This document shows, in pieces, positions 44,311 through 54,800 of a DNA stretch of 64,000 nucleotides. Location: the NCBI GenBank assembly GCA_017381365.1, contig JAFOCI010000070.1, positions 1 through 64,000 of the forward strand, written 5' to 3'. Position 1 is the first letter of the stretch, and each line of letters opens with the position of its first letter. Under the pieces are notes generated by a model. It searched no databases and was not told the origin of the DNA. It saw only the letters and a list, made by a program, of their open reading frames with translations. Both the position numbers and the translations under genes were made by a program. The stretch is from Treponema sp. GTDB taxonomy: Bacteria; Spirochaetota; Spirochaetia; Treponematales; Treponemataceae.

Positions 44311-45729
44311 TTATTTTGCAAGATTAGCTTTTAACCATGCTTTAAATTCTTCATAATCATTTTTCATTGGAATTGCCTGTTCAGGAAGGTTTAAAACAGC
44401 CTGAAGTGTTTCTGGAATTGCAGGTTCTCGGCCGATAGCTTCTGAAACTGTTGAACCAAATTTTGCAGGATGTGCTGTTTCAAGAATAATTCCAACAGAA
44501 TTTTTATTAACAATCTGGTCAGCCCATTCAGGGATATTAGCTGTAAGACCAGGTTTTTTGTAATCACCTTTTGCTCCGTTTACAAGCTTTTCCATTTCGC
44601 CGTTGCGAATGTCATCCCATGCTTTCCAGCCTATAGCTCCGTGAGGGTCAATAGTATAACCAGTTTTTGTGTTACAATCAGTAATTGCCTTTTTAATTCC
44701 TTCATTATCAAGCCAATATGATGCAAACATCTTACGAACCTGTTCAAGACTATACATTGCCTTAATGCGTTCGTAATTACTTGGAGCACCAACGTCCATG
44801 GCATTTGCATAAGTTTCTACAGAAGGTCTTGCATTGTATTCACCTGTTGCAATCCAGTCTGGAATGGTATTATTTGCGTTTGTTGCGGCTACGAAACCAG
44901 CAATAGGAGCTCCCATTTCCTTTGCAATAAGACCAGATGTAAGGTTACCAAAATTTCCAGAAGGAACGATTGAAATAATGGCAGGATTTTCAAGCTTGTT
45001 ATCAAGTGGAGCTCTGTTTCTTACAACAAGAGAAGAATACATATAGTAGAAACTCTGTGGTAAAAGACGTGAGATATTGATTGAGTTTGCAGATGAAAGA
45101 CGGAATTCTTTTCGTAAATCATCATCTGTAAAAGCGGTTTTAACAAGTTTCTGACAATCGTCAAATGTTCCTTTTACTTTTAATGCTCTTACATTGCCTG
45201 TAAATGTGGAAAGCTGTTTTTCCTGAATTTTTGAAATCTTTCCTTCTGGGTAAAGAATAGTAACATCCAGACCAGGAACGTTGTGGAATGCAGAACCAAC
45301 TGCAGAGCCTGTGTCTCCAGATGTAGCAACTAGAATATGGAGAGTTCCGTTTTCGGTTTTATTGAAATACGACATTACACGGGCCATGAAACGAGCACCA
45401 AAATCTTTGAAAGCGCAAGTAGGTCCGTGAAAAAGTTCAAGAATGTATGCTGTGCTGTCAACAGGAACTACTTTTGGTGTGAAAGGGTATGCATCGCAGA
45501 TGATGCTCATAAGATCTGCATCTGGGATTTCTCCTTCTACATACGGTTTTGCCATGTTGAATGCTATGTCTCTGAATGATGGTTCAGGATTTTTATTAAT
45601 GAATGAACTGTCCAGTTTTGGGAAACTTACTGGGATGTACAAACCACCTGTTGCTGGATTCATTCCTCCCATTACTGCAGTTCTGAAGTCAGTTTTTACG
45701 CTAGAATCTCTTGTATCTGTGTAAATCAT
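44311..45729 (-). CDS. thrC: Threonine synthase
   Basis: 472 residues. PLP enzyme of the long threonine synthase group: N-terminal FRTAVMGGMNPATGGLYIP, the Schiff-base Lys108 in HGPTCAFKDFGARFMARV, VATSGDTGSAVG and PSGNFGNLTSGLIAKEMG. It turns O-phosphohomoserine into threonine. Last gene of a leftward operon; 9 bases after a lipoprotein gene. Confidence 0.94.
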   Translation of the reverse strand: MIYTDTRDSSVKTDFRTAVMGGMNPATGGLYIPVSFPKLDSSFINKNPEPSFRDIAFNMAKPYVEGEIPDADLMSIICDAYPFTPKVVPVDSTAYILELFHGPTCAFKDFGARFMARVMSYFNKTENGTLHILVATSGDTGSAVGSAFHNVPGLDVTILYPEGKISKIQEKQLSTFTGNVRALKVKGTFDDCQKLVKTAFTDDDLRKEFRLSSANSINISRLLPQSFYYMYSSLVVRNRAPLDNKLENPAIISIVPSGNFGNLTSGLIAKEMGAPIAGFVAATNANNTIPDWIATGEYNARPSVETYANAMDVGAPSNYERIKAMYSLEQVRKMFASYWLDNEGIKKAITDCNTKTGYTIDPHGAIGWKAWDDIRNGEMEKLVNGAKGDYKKPGLTANIPEWADQIVNKNSVGIILETAHPAKFGSTVSEAIGREPAIPETLQAVLNLPEQAIPMKNDYEEFKAWLKANLAK

Positions 45730-45738
45730 AATAGTTCC

Positions 45739-46761
45739 TTACATGCCGTAAACAATAGCATCGGCTGCTTTTTCAGCAAGAATTTTTCGACACTTTTGTT
45801 CAGCATTCCATTTGTTTTTATCTGTTACTGATTCTGAAAAAATGGTTTTGTAAATTACATTTCCATTATTCATATCAACACATGTAATATCTGCTGTTAA
45901 TTTTACTGTTGTTCCTTCTTCAGTTTCTATTGAAGGTTCTGCATATTTAAAGGAGCCAATAACCATGAATTTATATGCTTTTCCAACTATATCGTAAGTA
46001 GCTTTGTATAAATCGTATACTGGCTTTTCAAAATATGATGTATCGCTGATAGGTGAATTACCTACATTTACACCAGAATTTCTTAAGGTTTGAAGCATAG
46101 TAAAGTTGTTTGAGCCAGCTTTACCTTTTTCATTGAAATCATAAACATAAAGTACTCCGCCCGGGTAATTTATATAATTTGATTTTACTGCGTACTGCGC
46201 AGTTACGGCTGCTTCGTAAGCTGCTTTTACAATGTTAGACGATGAACTTACTGGTGAAGGGTAGAATGATACTACGTCTTTTACAGCAAATTTTGGAACT
46301 GCTGCAGAGAAAATTGCGTTTCCTGAAACGTCAGTTTTGATTTGTGTTGAACTGTACGTCAATGTATTATTAGAACGACCAACAGGCCATGTTACTGTAA
46401 TATCAAGATCTGCAATACCTCCGTTTTCATCTGATACATTAATGATGTATGGTACGGAAAAAGCTTTGTCTACCATCGTTGTTTTTGGTGAAGAAACAAC
46501 CTTGATGTCAATCTTTTTTAAAAGTTCTTTAAATTCTGTTTCCTGCTGGTTTGATGTGTTTTGAACTGAAATTGGTTTTGGTTCTTTTCTTACTTTGCTG
46601 CCAGAACTAGTGTCCTGTTCAATTTCTTCTGTTATGTCAGTGATTATTGTATTATCTGCTTCTTCTGCTGATGAAGCTGTATTACTTGTAGTTGCGCAGG
46701 ATGCTACCAAAAAAAATGCAGCTGACACAAAAAGAAGATTTTTTAATTCTTGTAATTTCAT
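45739..46761 (-). CDS. Putative lipoprotein with Ig-like and LPP20-like parts
   Basis: 340 residues. Lipoprotein signal LLFVSAAFFLVASCATT with lipobox VASC. Residues 85-175 look like a beta-sandwich (FSVPYIINVSDENGGIADLD and the following VTWPVG), and residues 195-330 (VYDFNEKGKAGSNNFTMLQT, FMVIGSFKYAEPSIETEEG, IVYGM end) resemble the repeated-stress/LPP20 type domain used by outer-membrane assembly lipoproteins. Function unknown. Same strand as alr and thrC. Confidence 0.7.
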   Translation of the reverse strand: MKLQELKNLLFVSAAFFLVASCATTSNTASSAEEADNTIITDITEEIEQDTSSGSKVRKEPKPISVQNTSNQQETEFKELLKKIDIKVVSSPKTTMVDKAFSVPYIINVSDENGGIADLDITVTWPVGRSNNTLTYSSTQIKTDVSGNAIFSAAVPKFAVKDVVSFYPSPVSSSSNIVKAAYEAAVTAQYAVKSNYINYPGGVLYVYDFNEKGKAGSNNFTMLQTLRNSGVNVGNSPISDTSYFEKPVYDLYKATYDIVGKAYKFMVIGSFKYAEPSIETEEGTTVKLTADITCVDMNNGNVIYKTIFSESVTDKNKWNAEQKCRKILAEKAADAIVYGM

Positions 46762-46829
46762 GATAAATCCTTTTTCTTTAATATCTTAATATTTTACAAT
46801 AAATTTAAAGGTTTCACAATATAGGAATT

Positions 46830-47978
46830 TTATAAAAATATTTTTTCTACTCTTTTACTTATAGAAGTCATGATTTCATAAGAAATCGTGTTTGTCATTC
46901 TGGCTATATCTTCTGCATCGAAAAGAGATCCTTTATCCTTTGGTCCAAAAATTATTGCTTTATCCCATCGTTTTACGTCTTTGTTGTTTAATCCGATATC
47001 AATCATGCATTGATCCATGCAGATTCTCCCTACCACAGGATATGGTTTTCCATTAATCGTAACATTAAGACCTGGTGAATTTCTGCGCAGTAATCCATCG
47101 GCATAACCAACTGGCAGTACAGCAATTTCAGTTTCTTTTTCGCATTTCCAGGTTCTTCCATATGAAATTGTCTGTCCTGGAGTAAAATGGCGTATTGCTG
47201 CCACAGCTGTTTCAAACTGCATGACAGGCTTTAGATTCAGTTGAATATTTTTTTTGTTCAGATATTCTTTTGTTACTTCATCAGCATAGTATCCGTAAAG
47301 AATTATTCCTGGTCGAATCATATCCAGCTGAAATTCTGGAATTGCAATTGCAGCGGCGCTGGCACTGCATGTTTTAATTCCAGGATCTATGCCTTTTTCT
47401 TTTACGTTTGAGACCGCCTGCATGAATTTTTTATATTGTTCATTCGTAAATTTAATGTTTTCTGAAGAAATACTGTCGCTGACTGCAAAATGGGTAATCA
47501 TACCAGAAAGTTTAAGGTTGCTTGATGCTGTGATTTTTTCAGCCATCTGACCAGCTTCTTCTGGGTAACAACCAATTCTTCCCATTCCTGTGTCTACCGC
47601 TAAGAAAACGCTCTGGCAGTCTTTTCCTGTTTTTTTTGCCTGGTTATTTAAGAGTTTTATTGTTTCTTCATCAAAAACCAGTGGTGTAATGTCGTTTTCT
47701 ATAAGTTCCTGAAATTCTTCTGGGCAGCAGGGTGATAATAAAAGTAAATCGCATTTTACATTGTTTTGTCTAAGTTCAATTCCCTCTGAAACTGTTGCAA
47801 TTGCAAGGTATGAAGCACCCATTTCTTCTGCAATTTTTGCGGTGTTTATACCATCGTTTCCGTAACCATCAGCTTTTACTGCACAACAGAGTTTTACACC
47901 TGCTTTCATATTCTTTTTTATTTCATTGATATTGTTTCTTAAATTTTCAGTGTAGATAATCTTTTTGGTACAACGCAT
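46830..47978 (-). CDS. alr: Alanine racemase
   Basis: 382 residues. TIM-barrel PLP enzyme with Lys35 in CCAVKADGYGNDG, the AVDTGMGRIG motif, and the catalytic Tyr in TPGQTISYGRTW, followed by LPVGYADGLLRR and VGRICMDQCMID. It supplies D-alanine for peptidoglycan. It begins 4 bases after folC, so the two are likely coupled. Confidence 0.95.
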   Translation of the reverse strand: MRCTKKIIYTENLRNNINEIKKNMKAGVKLCCAVKADGYGNDGINTAKIAEEMGASYLAIATVSEGIELRQNNVKCDLLLLSPCCPEEFQELIENDITPLVFDEETIKLLNNQAKKTGKDCQSVFLAVDTGMGRIGCYPEEAGQMAEKITASSNLKLSGMITHFAVSDSISSENIKFTNEQYKKFMQAVSNVKEKGIDPGIKTCSASAAAIAIPEFQLDMIRPGIILYGYYADEVTKEYLNKKNIQLNLKPVMQFETAVAAIRHFTPGQTISYGRTWKCEKETEIAVLPVGYADGLLRRNSPGLNVTINGKPYPVVGRICMDQCMIDIGLNNKDVKRWDKAIIFGPKDKGSLFDAEDIARMTNTISYEIMTSISKRVEKIFL

Positions 47979-47982
47979 TTTT

Positions 47983-49293
47983 TTATTCCGAGGTAGTTAA
48001 TATTTTTTTTATTTCCGAAACAAGATAAAAGGATCCTGTTATTAATAATATATCGTCTGTTTTTAGTTCCGATTTTAGTTTATTAAAAGCTTGTGTCGGG
48101 TTTTCTATTATTTTTGCTTTAATACCGTTTGTTTCTGCTGCTGAAAGCATTAAGTCAGGATTGCAGTTTCTTACTGTTTCTGGTTTTGTAAAAATAATAG
48201 TTTGAAAAATATTTTTAAATAAAGGTATGATGTCTTTGATGTCTTTGTCACCGGCACAGGCAAAAAGTAGTCTGTATTTACTGAATGGATATAATGATTT
48301 CAAAACATTTATAGTATTTGCGATGCTGTTGACTGTATGTGCTCCGTCAAAAATTAAATTGTCTTGAATTTCAAATCTTCCAGGTATAAAAGCTTTTGAA
48401 AGACCATCTGATATTGTTTCCTGTTTTATGTCAGGAAAAATCAGGGATGCTGCTAATGCGGCTGTTGCAGCGTTGTCTGCCTGCACATCACCGACAAGTT
48501 TTAAATCAGAAGAAATAGAAAGTTTTTTTTGTGGAATTGAAAAATCTACGTGCATCAGTTTTTTCTCTGAATAAAAGTAACTGATGTTTTTTATGATTTT
48601 TTTTGTAAAGAAAATTTCCGAAGACATTTCTTCTGCCTTTTTTAGAAAAACATTTTCGGCATCTTTGTATTTTTGTTTTGAGACTATGCATGGAATATTA
48701 TTTTTTATGATACCGGCTTTTTCTGCTGCGATTTCTGTAATTGTGTTTCCAAGAAATTCTGTATGCTCTAGCTCGATTGGCATTAATACACTAAGCATAG
48801 GTTTTATTATGTTTGTGGAATCTAACCTTCCGCCTAAACCAACTTCATATACAATATAATCAACTTTAGCGTTTTTAAAGCACAGAAATGCAAAGACTGT
48901 AACAAGTTCAAACCAGGTTATTGATTTATTGCCAGGTAATTCCAGGGGATTTATGGATGAAATGCAGTTTACCAGTTCATCAGCGGATTTTTCGTATATT
49001 TCATCTGAAAAAAATCCTTCTGTAGAGGTAATGCGTTCTCTGAAATCTGTGATATGCGGGGAGCTGTATATTCCACATTTAAAACCATTTTTATTTATTA
49101 TGTTTGCAATCATGCAGGAAACAGAACCCTTTCCTTTTGAACCTGCAACATGAATACATGGAATAGAATCCTGCGGGTTTCCTAAAAGGTTGCAAATGAA
49201 TTTCATGTTTTCCAGCCAGAAAATTCCTTTTGTTTGTGTTTTTTCAAAATTTAAAAAAGTATCAAGCCAGTTTTGAAAATCAATTAATTTCAT
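47983..49293 (-). CDS. folC: Folylpolyglutamate synthase / dihydrofolate synthase
   Basis: 436 residues. Mur-ligase superfamily: P-loop VAGSKGKGSVSCMIANI (from residue 51), YSSPHITDFRERI, YEVGLGGRLDSTN, GHTEFLGNTI-like ELEHTEFLGNTITEIAAEKAG and FDGAHTVNSI. It adds glutamate to folates. Part of the leftward operon that starts at 51.8 kb. Confidence 0.92.
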   Translation of the reverse strand: MKLIDFQNWLDTFLNFEKTQTKGIFWLENMKFICNLLGNPQDSIPCIHVAGSKGKGSVSCMIANIINKNGFKCGIYSSPHITDFRERITSTEGFFSDEIYEKSADELVNCISSINPLELPGNKSITWFELVTVFAFLCFKNAKVDYIVYEVGLGGRLDSTNIIKPMLSVLMPIELEHTEFLGNTITEIAAEKAGIIKNNIPCIVSKQKYKDAENVFLKKAEEMSSEIFFTKKIIKNISYFYSEKKLMHVDFSIPQKKLSISSDLKLVGDVQADNAATAALAASLIFPDIKQETISDGLSKAFIPGRFEIQDNLIFDGAHTVNSIANTINVLKSLYPFSKYRLLFACAGDKDIKDIIPLFKNIFQTIIFTKPETVRNCNPDLMLSAAETNGIKAKIIENPTQAFNKLKSELKTDDILLITGSFYLVSEIKKILTTSE

Positions 49294-49349
49294 GATTTCA
49301 TTTTAGCGTTTTTTTTTGATTGTGTTAAATGTGGTGCCGTTCTGATTTT

Positions 49350-49727
49350 TTATTTCATGCAGCTGTATAATCCGGAAATAACCAAAGCCAGAAGAGTTAG
49401 TGTTACAGCATAAATCCATATTGGTAATGGGTCTGAGTGTTTTTGTTTTCTTTCGGATATCGATGAATCAGCGTTTGAAAAAAGTCTGCTTAATGCTTTT
49501 GCTTTTTCTACAGTTGAAAGTTCTCCGTGAGAATTCTTTTTGTTTCCTGCGTAACCGCACTGAGGACAACCTTTTTCAAAATCTTTAGAGGAACCAGTTG
49601 TCCCGCAGCATGGACATCTTACAGAAATGAAAAATTTTCCGCATTTTTTGCAGAGTTTTGCGTTTTCCGGGACTTCAGAACCGCAGTTTTCACAGAAAAA
49701 TTTTGCAGAGTTATTATTATTCGCCAT
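49350..49727 (-). CDS. Double zinc-ribbon membrane protein
   Basis: 125 residues. Two zinc ribbons: CENCGSEVPENAKLCKKCG (residues 12-30) and CPCC...CPQCG (about 39-58), then a helical linker and one C-terminal transmembrane helix (IWIYAVTLTLLALVISGLYS). The topology suggests a cytoplasmic zinc-ribbon head held at the membrane. Function not known. Its start overlaps the end of the pseudo-receiver gene by 11 bases, implying translational coupling. Confidence 0.75.
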   Translation of the reverse strand: MANNNNSAKFFCENCGSEVPENAKLCKKCGKFFISVRCPCCGTTGSSKDFEKGCPQCGYAGNKKNSHGELSTVEKAKALSRLFSNADSSISERKQKHSDPLPIWIYAVTLTLLALVISGLYSCMK

Positions 49728-50835
49728 AAAGTTCCTGGATGTGGGCTAGAAGAGAATGCTTTTTTCTTTCTTCGTCCTTTCTTTTTATTATAAAATCAAC
49801 AGACGGAATTTCTGAATTTGTAAAATCTGATGAATCACCAAAAATGTTGTCAACTGTCGGAATGTTTTGCGAAGACTCGTATGAAATGGTTAAACATTCG
49901 TTTAATTTTTCAGAAATTTCATCAACAGTCGGAATATCAATGTTGTCATTCTGTGTGAAAATTGCATCTACAGAAGGAATCTTTATGCTGTCAAGAAAAT
50001 CAGAGATTGAACCAAAATGACCAGATGTTTTTTTAAGGTTTTCATTGCCAATAAGATTACTTACTGTCGGAAGTTCTGAATCCTCGTTCATATCAAATTC
50101 ATAAGAACTTTCTGTTTCTTCTGCCATGTCATTTACAGAAGGAATTTCCATTGAGTTTTCTGAAAGAAGAGAAGAAACTGATGGAATTGAATAGTTATTT
50201 TCCTCTTCTGTGAATTCCAGAAGGTTGTTAACTGTTGGAAGTTCTGTGTTTGTTTCTTCGATTTTTGCAAAGAGACTGTCGACGGTCGGGAGTTCAAAAT
50301 TTGCAAGTTCGTTATTGGAGTCTGCAAGTTTTGAAAGAATTTCATCTACGGATGGAATTTCACATTCATTTTCAGAATCAGATGCAAAAAGTTCATCTAC
50401 AGTTGGAATTGTATTAGCATTGTTTTCGCAAAGTTCTGTGTTTTCATTGTTTTTGCAGGAAACAGTTGTGGTCTTGATTTTTTTAAGGAGTGAGTCTAGT
50501 TTTGAGAGTCCGTCCGCGTCGATTGAAGAAAAAATACCATCAATCTTAAGAATTTCTTCTTTTTTCAGTTCTTCGTGAGGAATATCAGCAGGTCTAAAAA
50601 GAATTACGACAGGATATTTTCTGCAGATTTCAGATTTTAAAAACTGAACCATAGTTTTCCAGTGACGGGGATAATCAAAAGCACTTATGAGAATCAAGTC
50701 TGGACTGATTTCAACAAGATTATCAAGGGCTTTTAAAAACCAGTGATAAACAATTGTATCGATTTCGTTTTTTTGAAAAACTTCGTCTACTTTTGTAAGA
50801 ACTTCTTCATTATCAGAAATTATCAATGCTTTCAT
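49717..50835 (-). CDS. Pseudo-receiver protein with 11 [IL]P[ST]V motifs
   Basis: 372 residues. Residues 1-120 have a response-regulator-like alpha/beta pattern (KALIISDNEEVLTKVDEVFQ, SPDLILISAFDYPRHW), but the phosphoacceptor position is Ser51 rather than Asp and the conserved Lys is not seen, so phosphorylation is unlikely. Residues 143-350 are acidic and low-complexity and carry eleven short motifs: IPTVDELF, IPSVDEIL, LPTVDSLF, LPTVNNLL, IPSVSSLL, IPSVNDMA, LPTVSNLI, IPSVDAIF, IPTVDEIS, IPTVDNIF, IPSVDFII. A basic C-terminus ends the protein. It looks like a multivalent docking tail; partner unknown. Coupled with the zinc-ribbon gene. Confidence 0.72.
   Translation of the reverse strand: MKALIISDNEEVLTKVDEVFQKNEIDTIVYHWFLKALDNLVEISPDLILISAFDYPRHWKTMVQFLKSEICRKYPVVILFRPADIPHEELKKEEILKIDGIFSSIDADGLSKLDSLLKKIKTTTVSCKNNENTELCENNANTIPTVDELFASDSENECEIPSVDEILSKLADSNNELANFELPTVDSLFAKIEETNTELPTVNNLLEFTEEENNYSIPSVSSLLSENSMEIPSVNDMAEETESSYEFDMNEDSELPTVSNLIGNENLKKTSGHFGSISDFLDSIKIPSVDAIFTQNDNIDIPTVDEISEKLNECLTISYESSQNIPTVDNIFGDSSDFTNSEIPSVDFIIKRKDEERKKHSLLAHIQELYGE
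49786..50409 (-). repeat. Array of 11 degenerate [IL]P[ST]V-x-x-[LIM] coding repeats
   Basis: Within the pseudo-receiver gene. Spacing between motifs is irregular (11 to about 33 residues), and codons differ between copies, so the pattern is held at protein level and is not a recent DNA duplication. Confidence 0.8.
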
Positions 50836-51812
50836 TATTCAGTCCCCAAATTTGTTACAGTGTAGTCATATATCTGCCAGATTCCTTCTCTCTGACGAAC
50901 CTTATATACATAACTTTTCTTTTCTCGGAAATTAGGATATTTGAACCATTCTGTTACTGTTACAGTTCCTTCTGTCTTTGTGTAGACAGTTTTTTCAATT
51001 TCAAATTTTTCTGGAATGGCTACAATGTCATTATCAAGTTTTGACTGCATAAGGTCTGCTTTGTAAAGCTTTAACATTCTGGCTCGTTCTTCTGCCGAAA
51101 CGGTGATGTATTTACGTTTTTGAGCAGAATTTCTAAGAAGCATGGCTTCGATGTCCATGTAAAGAAAATACTGATCCCAAAGTGATTTCTGGCGGGCAAT
51201 TATAGTCTGTTCAACAACCTTATCTGGGGAAATTTCTTCCATCTTTAATAGTTCTGCTGTTTTGTTTTTTACAGGGAGAACAGAAGAAGATGCTGCAGAA
51301 GGTGATGGGCGAACTTCTAGTGTGAGTCTGTTAGAAGTTTTTGAAAGATATTTAGATTTATAAAGTTCAGGATAGAAATTCAGTTCAATGTAATAAACTG
51401 AAGGTTCTGTTATCTGAATGTATTCTTTAAGGTTTTCAACAAAAGAATATTCTTCACCAGTTTCAAGGCTTATTTCACGGAAATACACAGTCTGGTTTGT
51501 AGTTCTTTTGCTGATTATTGATTCTGTCTGCTGGAGCTGGGTATTTTTTACTGTGAATGCATTAAAGTCGCAGCTGAACATTCTGTCGTCGGCAAGTTTA
51601 AAACGCAAAGTCTCGTTTGTATTGTTCTTTATGGAAATATGTACAAATACTGGATTTGTATCCTTGTTTTCCGGGTAATAAATCGTTCTGTCAAAAAATT
51701 TTATTGAAACAGAAAGGTTGTCCAGATTATCTGGTGTAACCTTGTTTTGACCAAAGGCAATCTGTCCAAAAATCAATAAAAGGGATATAATGTATATTGT
51801 ACTTCGTTTCAA
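50835..51812 (-). CDS. Exported hypothetical protein
   Basis: 325 residues, family not recognised. Signal peptide TIYIISLLLIFGQIAFG, cut before QNKVT. Residues 30-170 have an immunoglobulin-like beta pattern (VSIKFFDRTIYYPENKDTNP, FVHISIKNNTNETLRFKL, VYYIELNFYPEL); the rest is helical and ends with a WFKYPNFREKKSYVYKVRQ strand set. It heads the leftward operon through thrC and diverges from mfd; TAATG links its stop to the next start. Confidence 0.72.
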   Translation of the reverse strand: MKRSTIYIISLLLIFGQIAFGQNKVTPDNLDNLSVSIKFFDRTIYYPENKDTNPVFVHISIKNNTNETLRFKLADDRMFSCDFNAFTVKNTQLQQTESIISKRTTNQTVYFREISLETGEEYSFVENLKEYIQITEPSVYYIELNFYPELYKSKYLSKTSNRLTLEVRPSPSAASSSVLPVKNKTAELLKMEEISPDKVVEQTIIARQKSLWDQYFLYMDIEAMLLRNSAQKRKYITVSAEERARMLKLYKADLMQSKLDNDIVAIPEKFEIEKTVYTKTEGTVTVTEWFKYPNFREKKSYVYKVRQREGIWQIYDYTVTNLGTE

Positions 51813-51872
51813 TGTATTTCTCCTGAAGTGATTTATATTGAAAACACTTTCATTTATTTATCGGCATATTTT

Positions 51873-54800
51873 ATGAATACATTATTATCAAATTTAATAC
51901 AAAAACAATTACATGACTGGGATATTTTCAGTTCTTCTGTAAAAAAAATAGTTGATTCAGAATTTGAAAAACCTTTTGATATTTTTGGATGTCAGGGCTG
52001 TCTTTCAAGCTTTTTTATCTTAGAGTTTTTTGAAAAAAACAAGGCAAAATGGCTGCAGAACCTTAAATACAGTCTATCCGGCTATTCGTCAAAAGCTGTT
52101 CCTGGGGCAGCCGGGGAATTTACTTCTGGGGCTTCAGATATTGTTATTGTAGTTCCTGGGGAAAGGGAAGCTGGTGTCTTAAAAGGAGATTTACTAACTG
52201 TTTTTGGTGATGTTGATGTAACTGTGATTCCTAACTGGGGAACTCTTGTTTATAGAAGCTCAGCTGTGGGGTCAAGAATTTTTGGACAGCGGGCTGGTGC
52301 CTTTGCAAAACTAGCTTCAAAAAATAATGATGCGGCAAAAGCTGTTGATATGAAGCCAAGAATTTTCATTATAACTCAGCGAGTAATGCAGACTCCTGTT
52401 CCTCCTGCTGAATATATCCGCTCTCTATCGTTTTCATTGCAGGCAGGACAGCAGATTGACACTGCAAAAATTGCCGAAAAACTTGTAAAAATCGGCTATA
52501 TCAGAGTACCTCGTGTAAGTATGCCTGGGGAATTTAGTCTTAGAGGTGAAGTTCTTGATATTTTTCTTCCAGAAGAAGAAATGGCAACCCGCATAGTTTT
52601 TGATTTTGACGAAATTGAAACAATAAAATCTTTTTCACCAGAAAATCAGTCAACTCTTGAAAAGCTTGAGTCAGTTCTTATTTATCCCATGAAGGAAGTT
52701 GTCTGGAATGAAGAGCTTATTTCAAAGCTGGAAAATCTTTTGCAGGATCCTGATGAAAATGAACTTGATTCAGAAGGCGGACCAAAACTTCCGTTTACGG
52801 AAGAGGCAAAAAATCAGCGGCAAAGAATACTTGATTCACTAAAAACAAGCGGTGCTGCGGAAGGCGAGGAACTGTTCTATCCCGCATTGTGGGACAAAGA
52901 ATATTCTGTTTTTGATTATCTTGATAAAAATTCTACAGTTTTTATTTTTGATTATGACAGACAGGTAAATGCTCAGGAAAATTTCAATCGTGAATTTTCT
53001 GGTATGTATAGAAAAGAACGTCTTCTGATGCCTGTTCTTCCTCCAGAAAAGATTTCTTTTTCTTTTGAGGAAAGCGAATCTAAAATTCACAGGCTTCTCA
53101 GGTTAAAATCTATTTCAAAAGATGAAGATGAATCTGATGAGTATGTTATAAAATTTCCATGTGAACCTGCTCAAAGTTATTTTGGAAACATAAATTTTCT
53201 TAAAGAACAGCTGGAAGGTCTTCAGAAAGAAAAGTGGAACGTTTACATTTTTGCAGATAATGAAAATCAGAGTCTGCGCATTGCTGAAATTCTAAAGGAT
53301 TTTACTGATAAAAATCTTCAGACTCCATTAAAAATTGAAGGCAATGCCGTTTCGGAAGGCTTTTCGATTCCGGATATAAAACTGAAAGTTATTCAGGAAA
53401 ATGAAATTTTTGGCCGCAGAAAATATGTTCCAAAATCTCTTCAGAAAGCAAAAAGCCGTGTAATTGATACGTTTGTAGAGCTTAATCCTGGTGATTATGT
53501 TGTTCACGTAAATTATGGAATCGGACTTTTCAAAGGAATTGAACGAGTAAAATCTCTTGGCAATGAGCGTGACTACATAAAGCTGGAATATGCAGATGAA
53601 GAGTTTGTGTTTGTTCCGATTGAGCAGGTAAATCTTGTTCAGCGTTACATCGGGAACGAAGGTGAAAAGCCGGCTTTGGACCGAATTGGAAGTAAATCCT
53701 GGGAAAACCGTAAAAATAAAGTCCGCAAAGCTGTAGAAGACCTGGCAGAAAAACTGATTGCCCTCTATTCAAGACGAAAAGCTGCCCGCGGTTATCCTTT
53801 CCCAAAAGATACGGAATGGCAGACTGCTTTTGAAGCGGCTTTTCCTTACGAAGATACTCCAGATCAGATTACTGTTACTTCTGAAATAAAAAAGGACATG
53901 GAAAAGCCTGTGCCGATGGATCGTCTTCTTTGCGGTGATGTTGGTTACGGTAAAACTGAAATTGCCATGCGGGCTGCCTTCAAGGCTGTTATGGGAGGAC
54001 GTCAGGTTGCGTTCCTTGCGCCAACAACAATTCTCGCAGAGCAGCACTACGAATCCTGTATGGAACGATTTCAGAATTTTCCTGTAAAAATCGCTCATAT
54101 GTCCAGATTTGTTACTCCTGCAGAACAGAAAAAAATTCTTGCAAAATTAAAGGAAGGGCAGGTTGATATTCTTGTAGGAACCCACAGAATCATTCAGAAG
54201 GACGTTGAGTTCAAGAATCTTGGTCTTATGATTATTGATGAAGAGCAGCGTTTTGGTGTAAAGGACAAAGAAAAGCTTAAGGAAATGAAGAATAACATTG
54301 ACTGTCTTGCCATGTCTGCAACTCCAATACCGAGAACTCTTCACATGAGTCTTTTGAAAATCCGCGATATGAGCCTTTTGACTACGCCTCCGCAGATAAG
54401 AAAACCTATTGAAACTGTGATTGATGCTTACAGCGAAGAGAAAATCGCAGCCGCAATACGAAAAGAGATTGAGCGTGGTGGGCAGGTATTTTTCCTTCAT
54501 AATCGTGTTGAATCACTGAATGAAACCCGGTTAAAGCTGGAACGTCTTTTGCCAGAAGTTATGATTGATGTTGCTCATGGACAGATGACAAGCGACCAGC
54601 TGGATGACATTTTCCGAAGATTCAAAATGGGCGGTTTTCAGGTTCTTGTGGCAACCACAATTATTGAAAACGGAATTGATATTCCGAACGTTAATACAAT
54701 TATCATTGACAGGGCTGATATGTATGGAATTTCCCAGCTGTATCAGCTGCGTGGTCGGGTTGGCCGAAGCGACAGAAAAGCCTATGCCTATATGCTGTAT

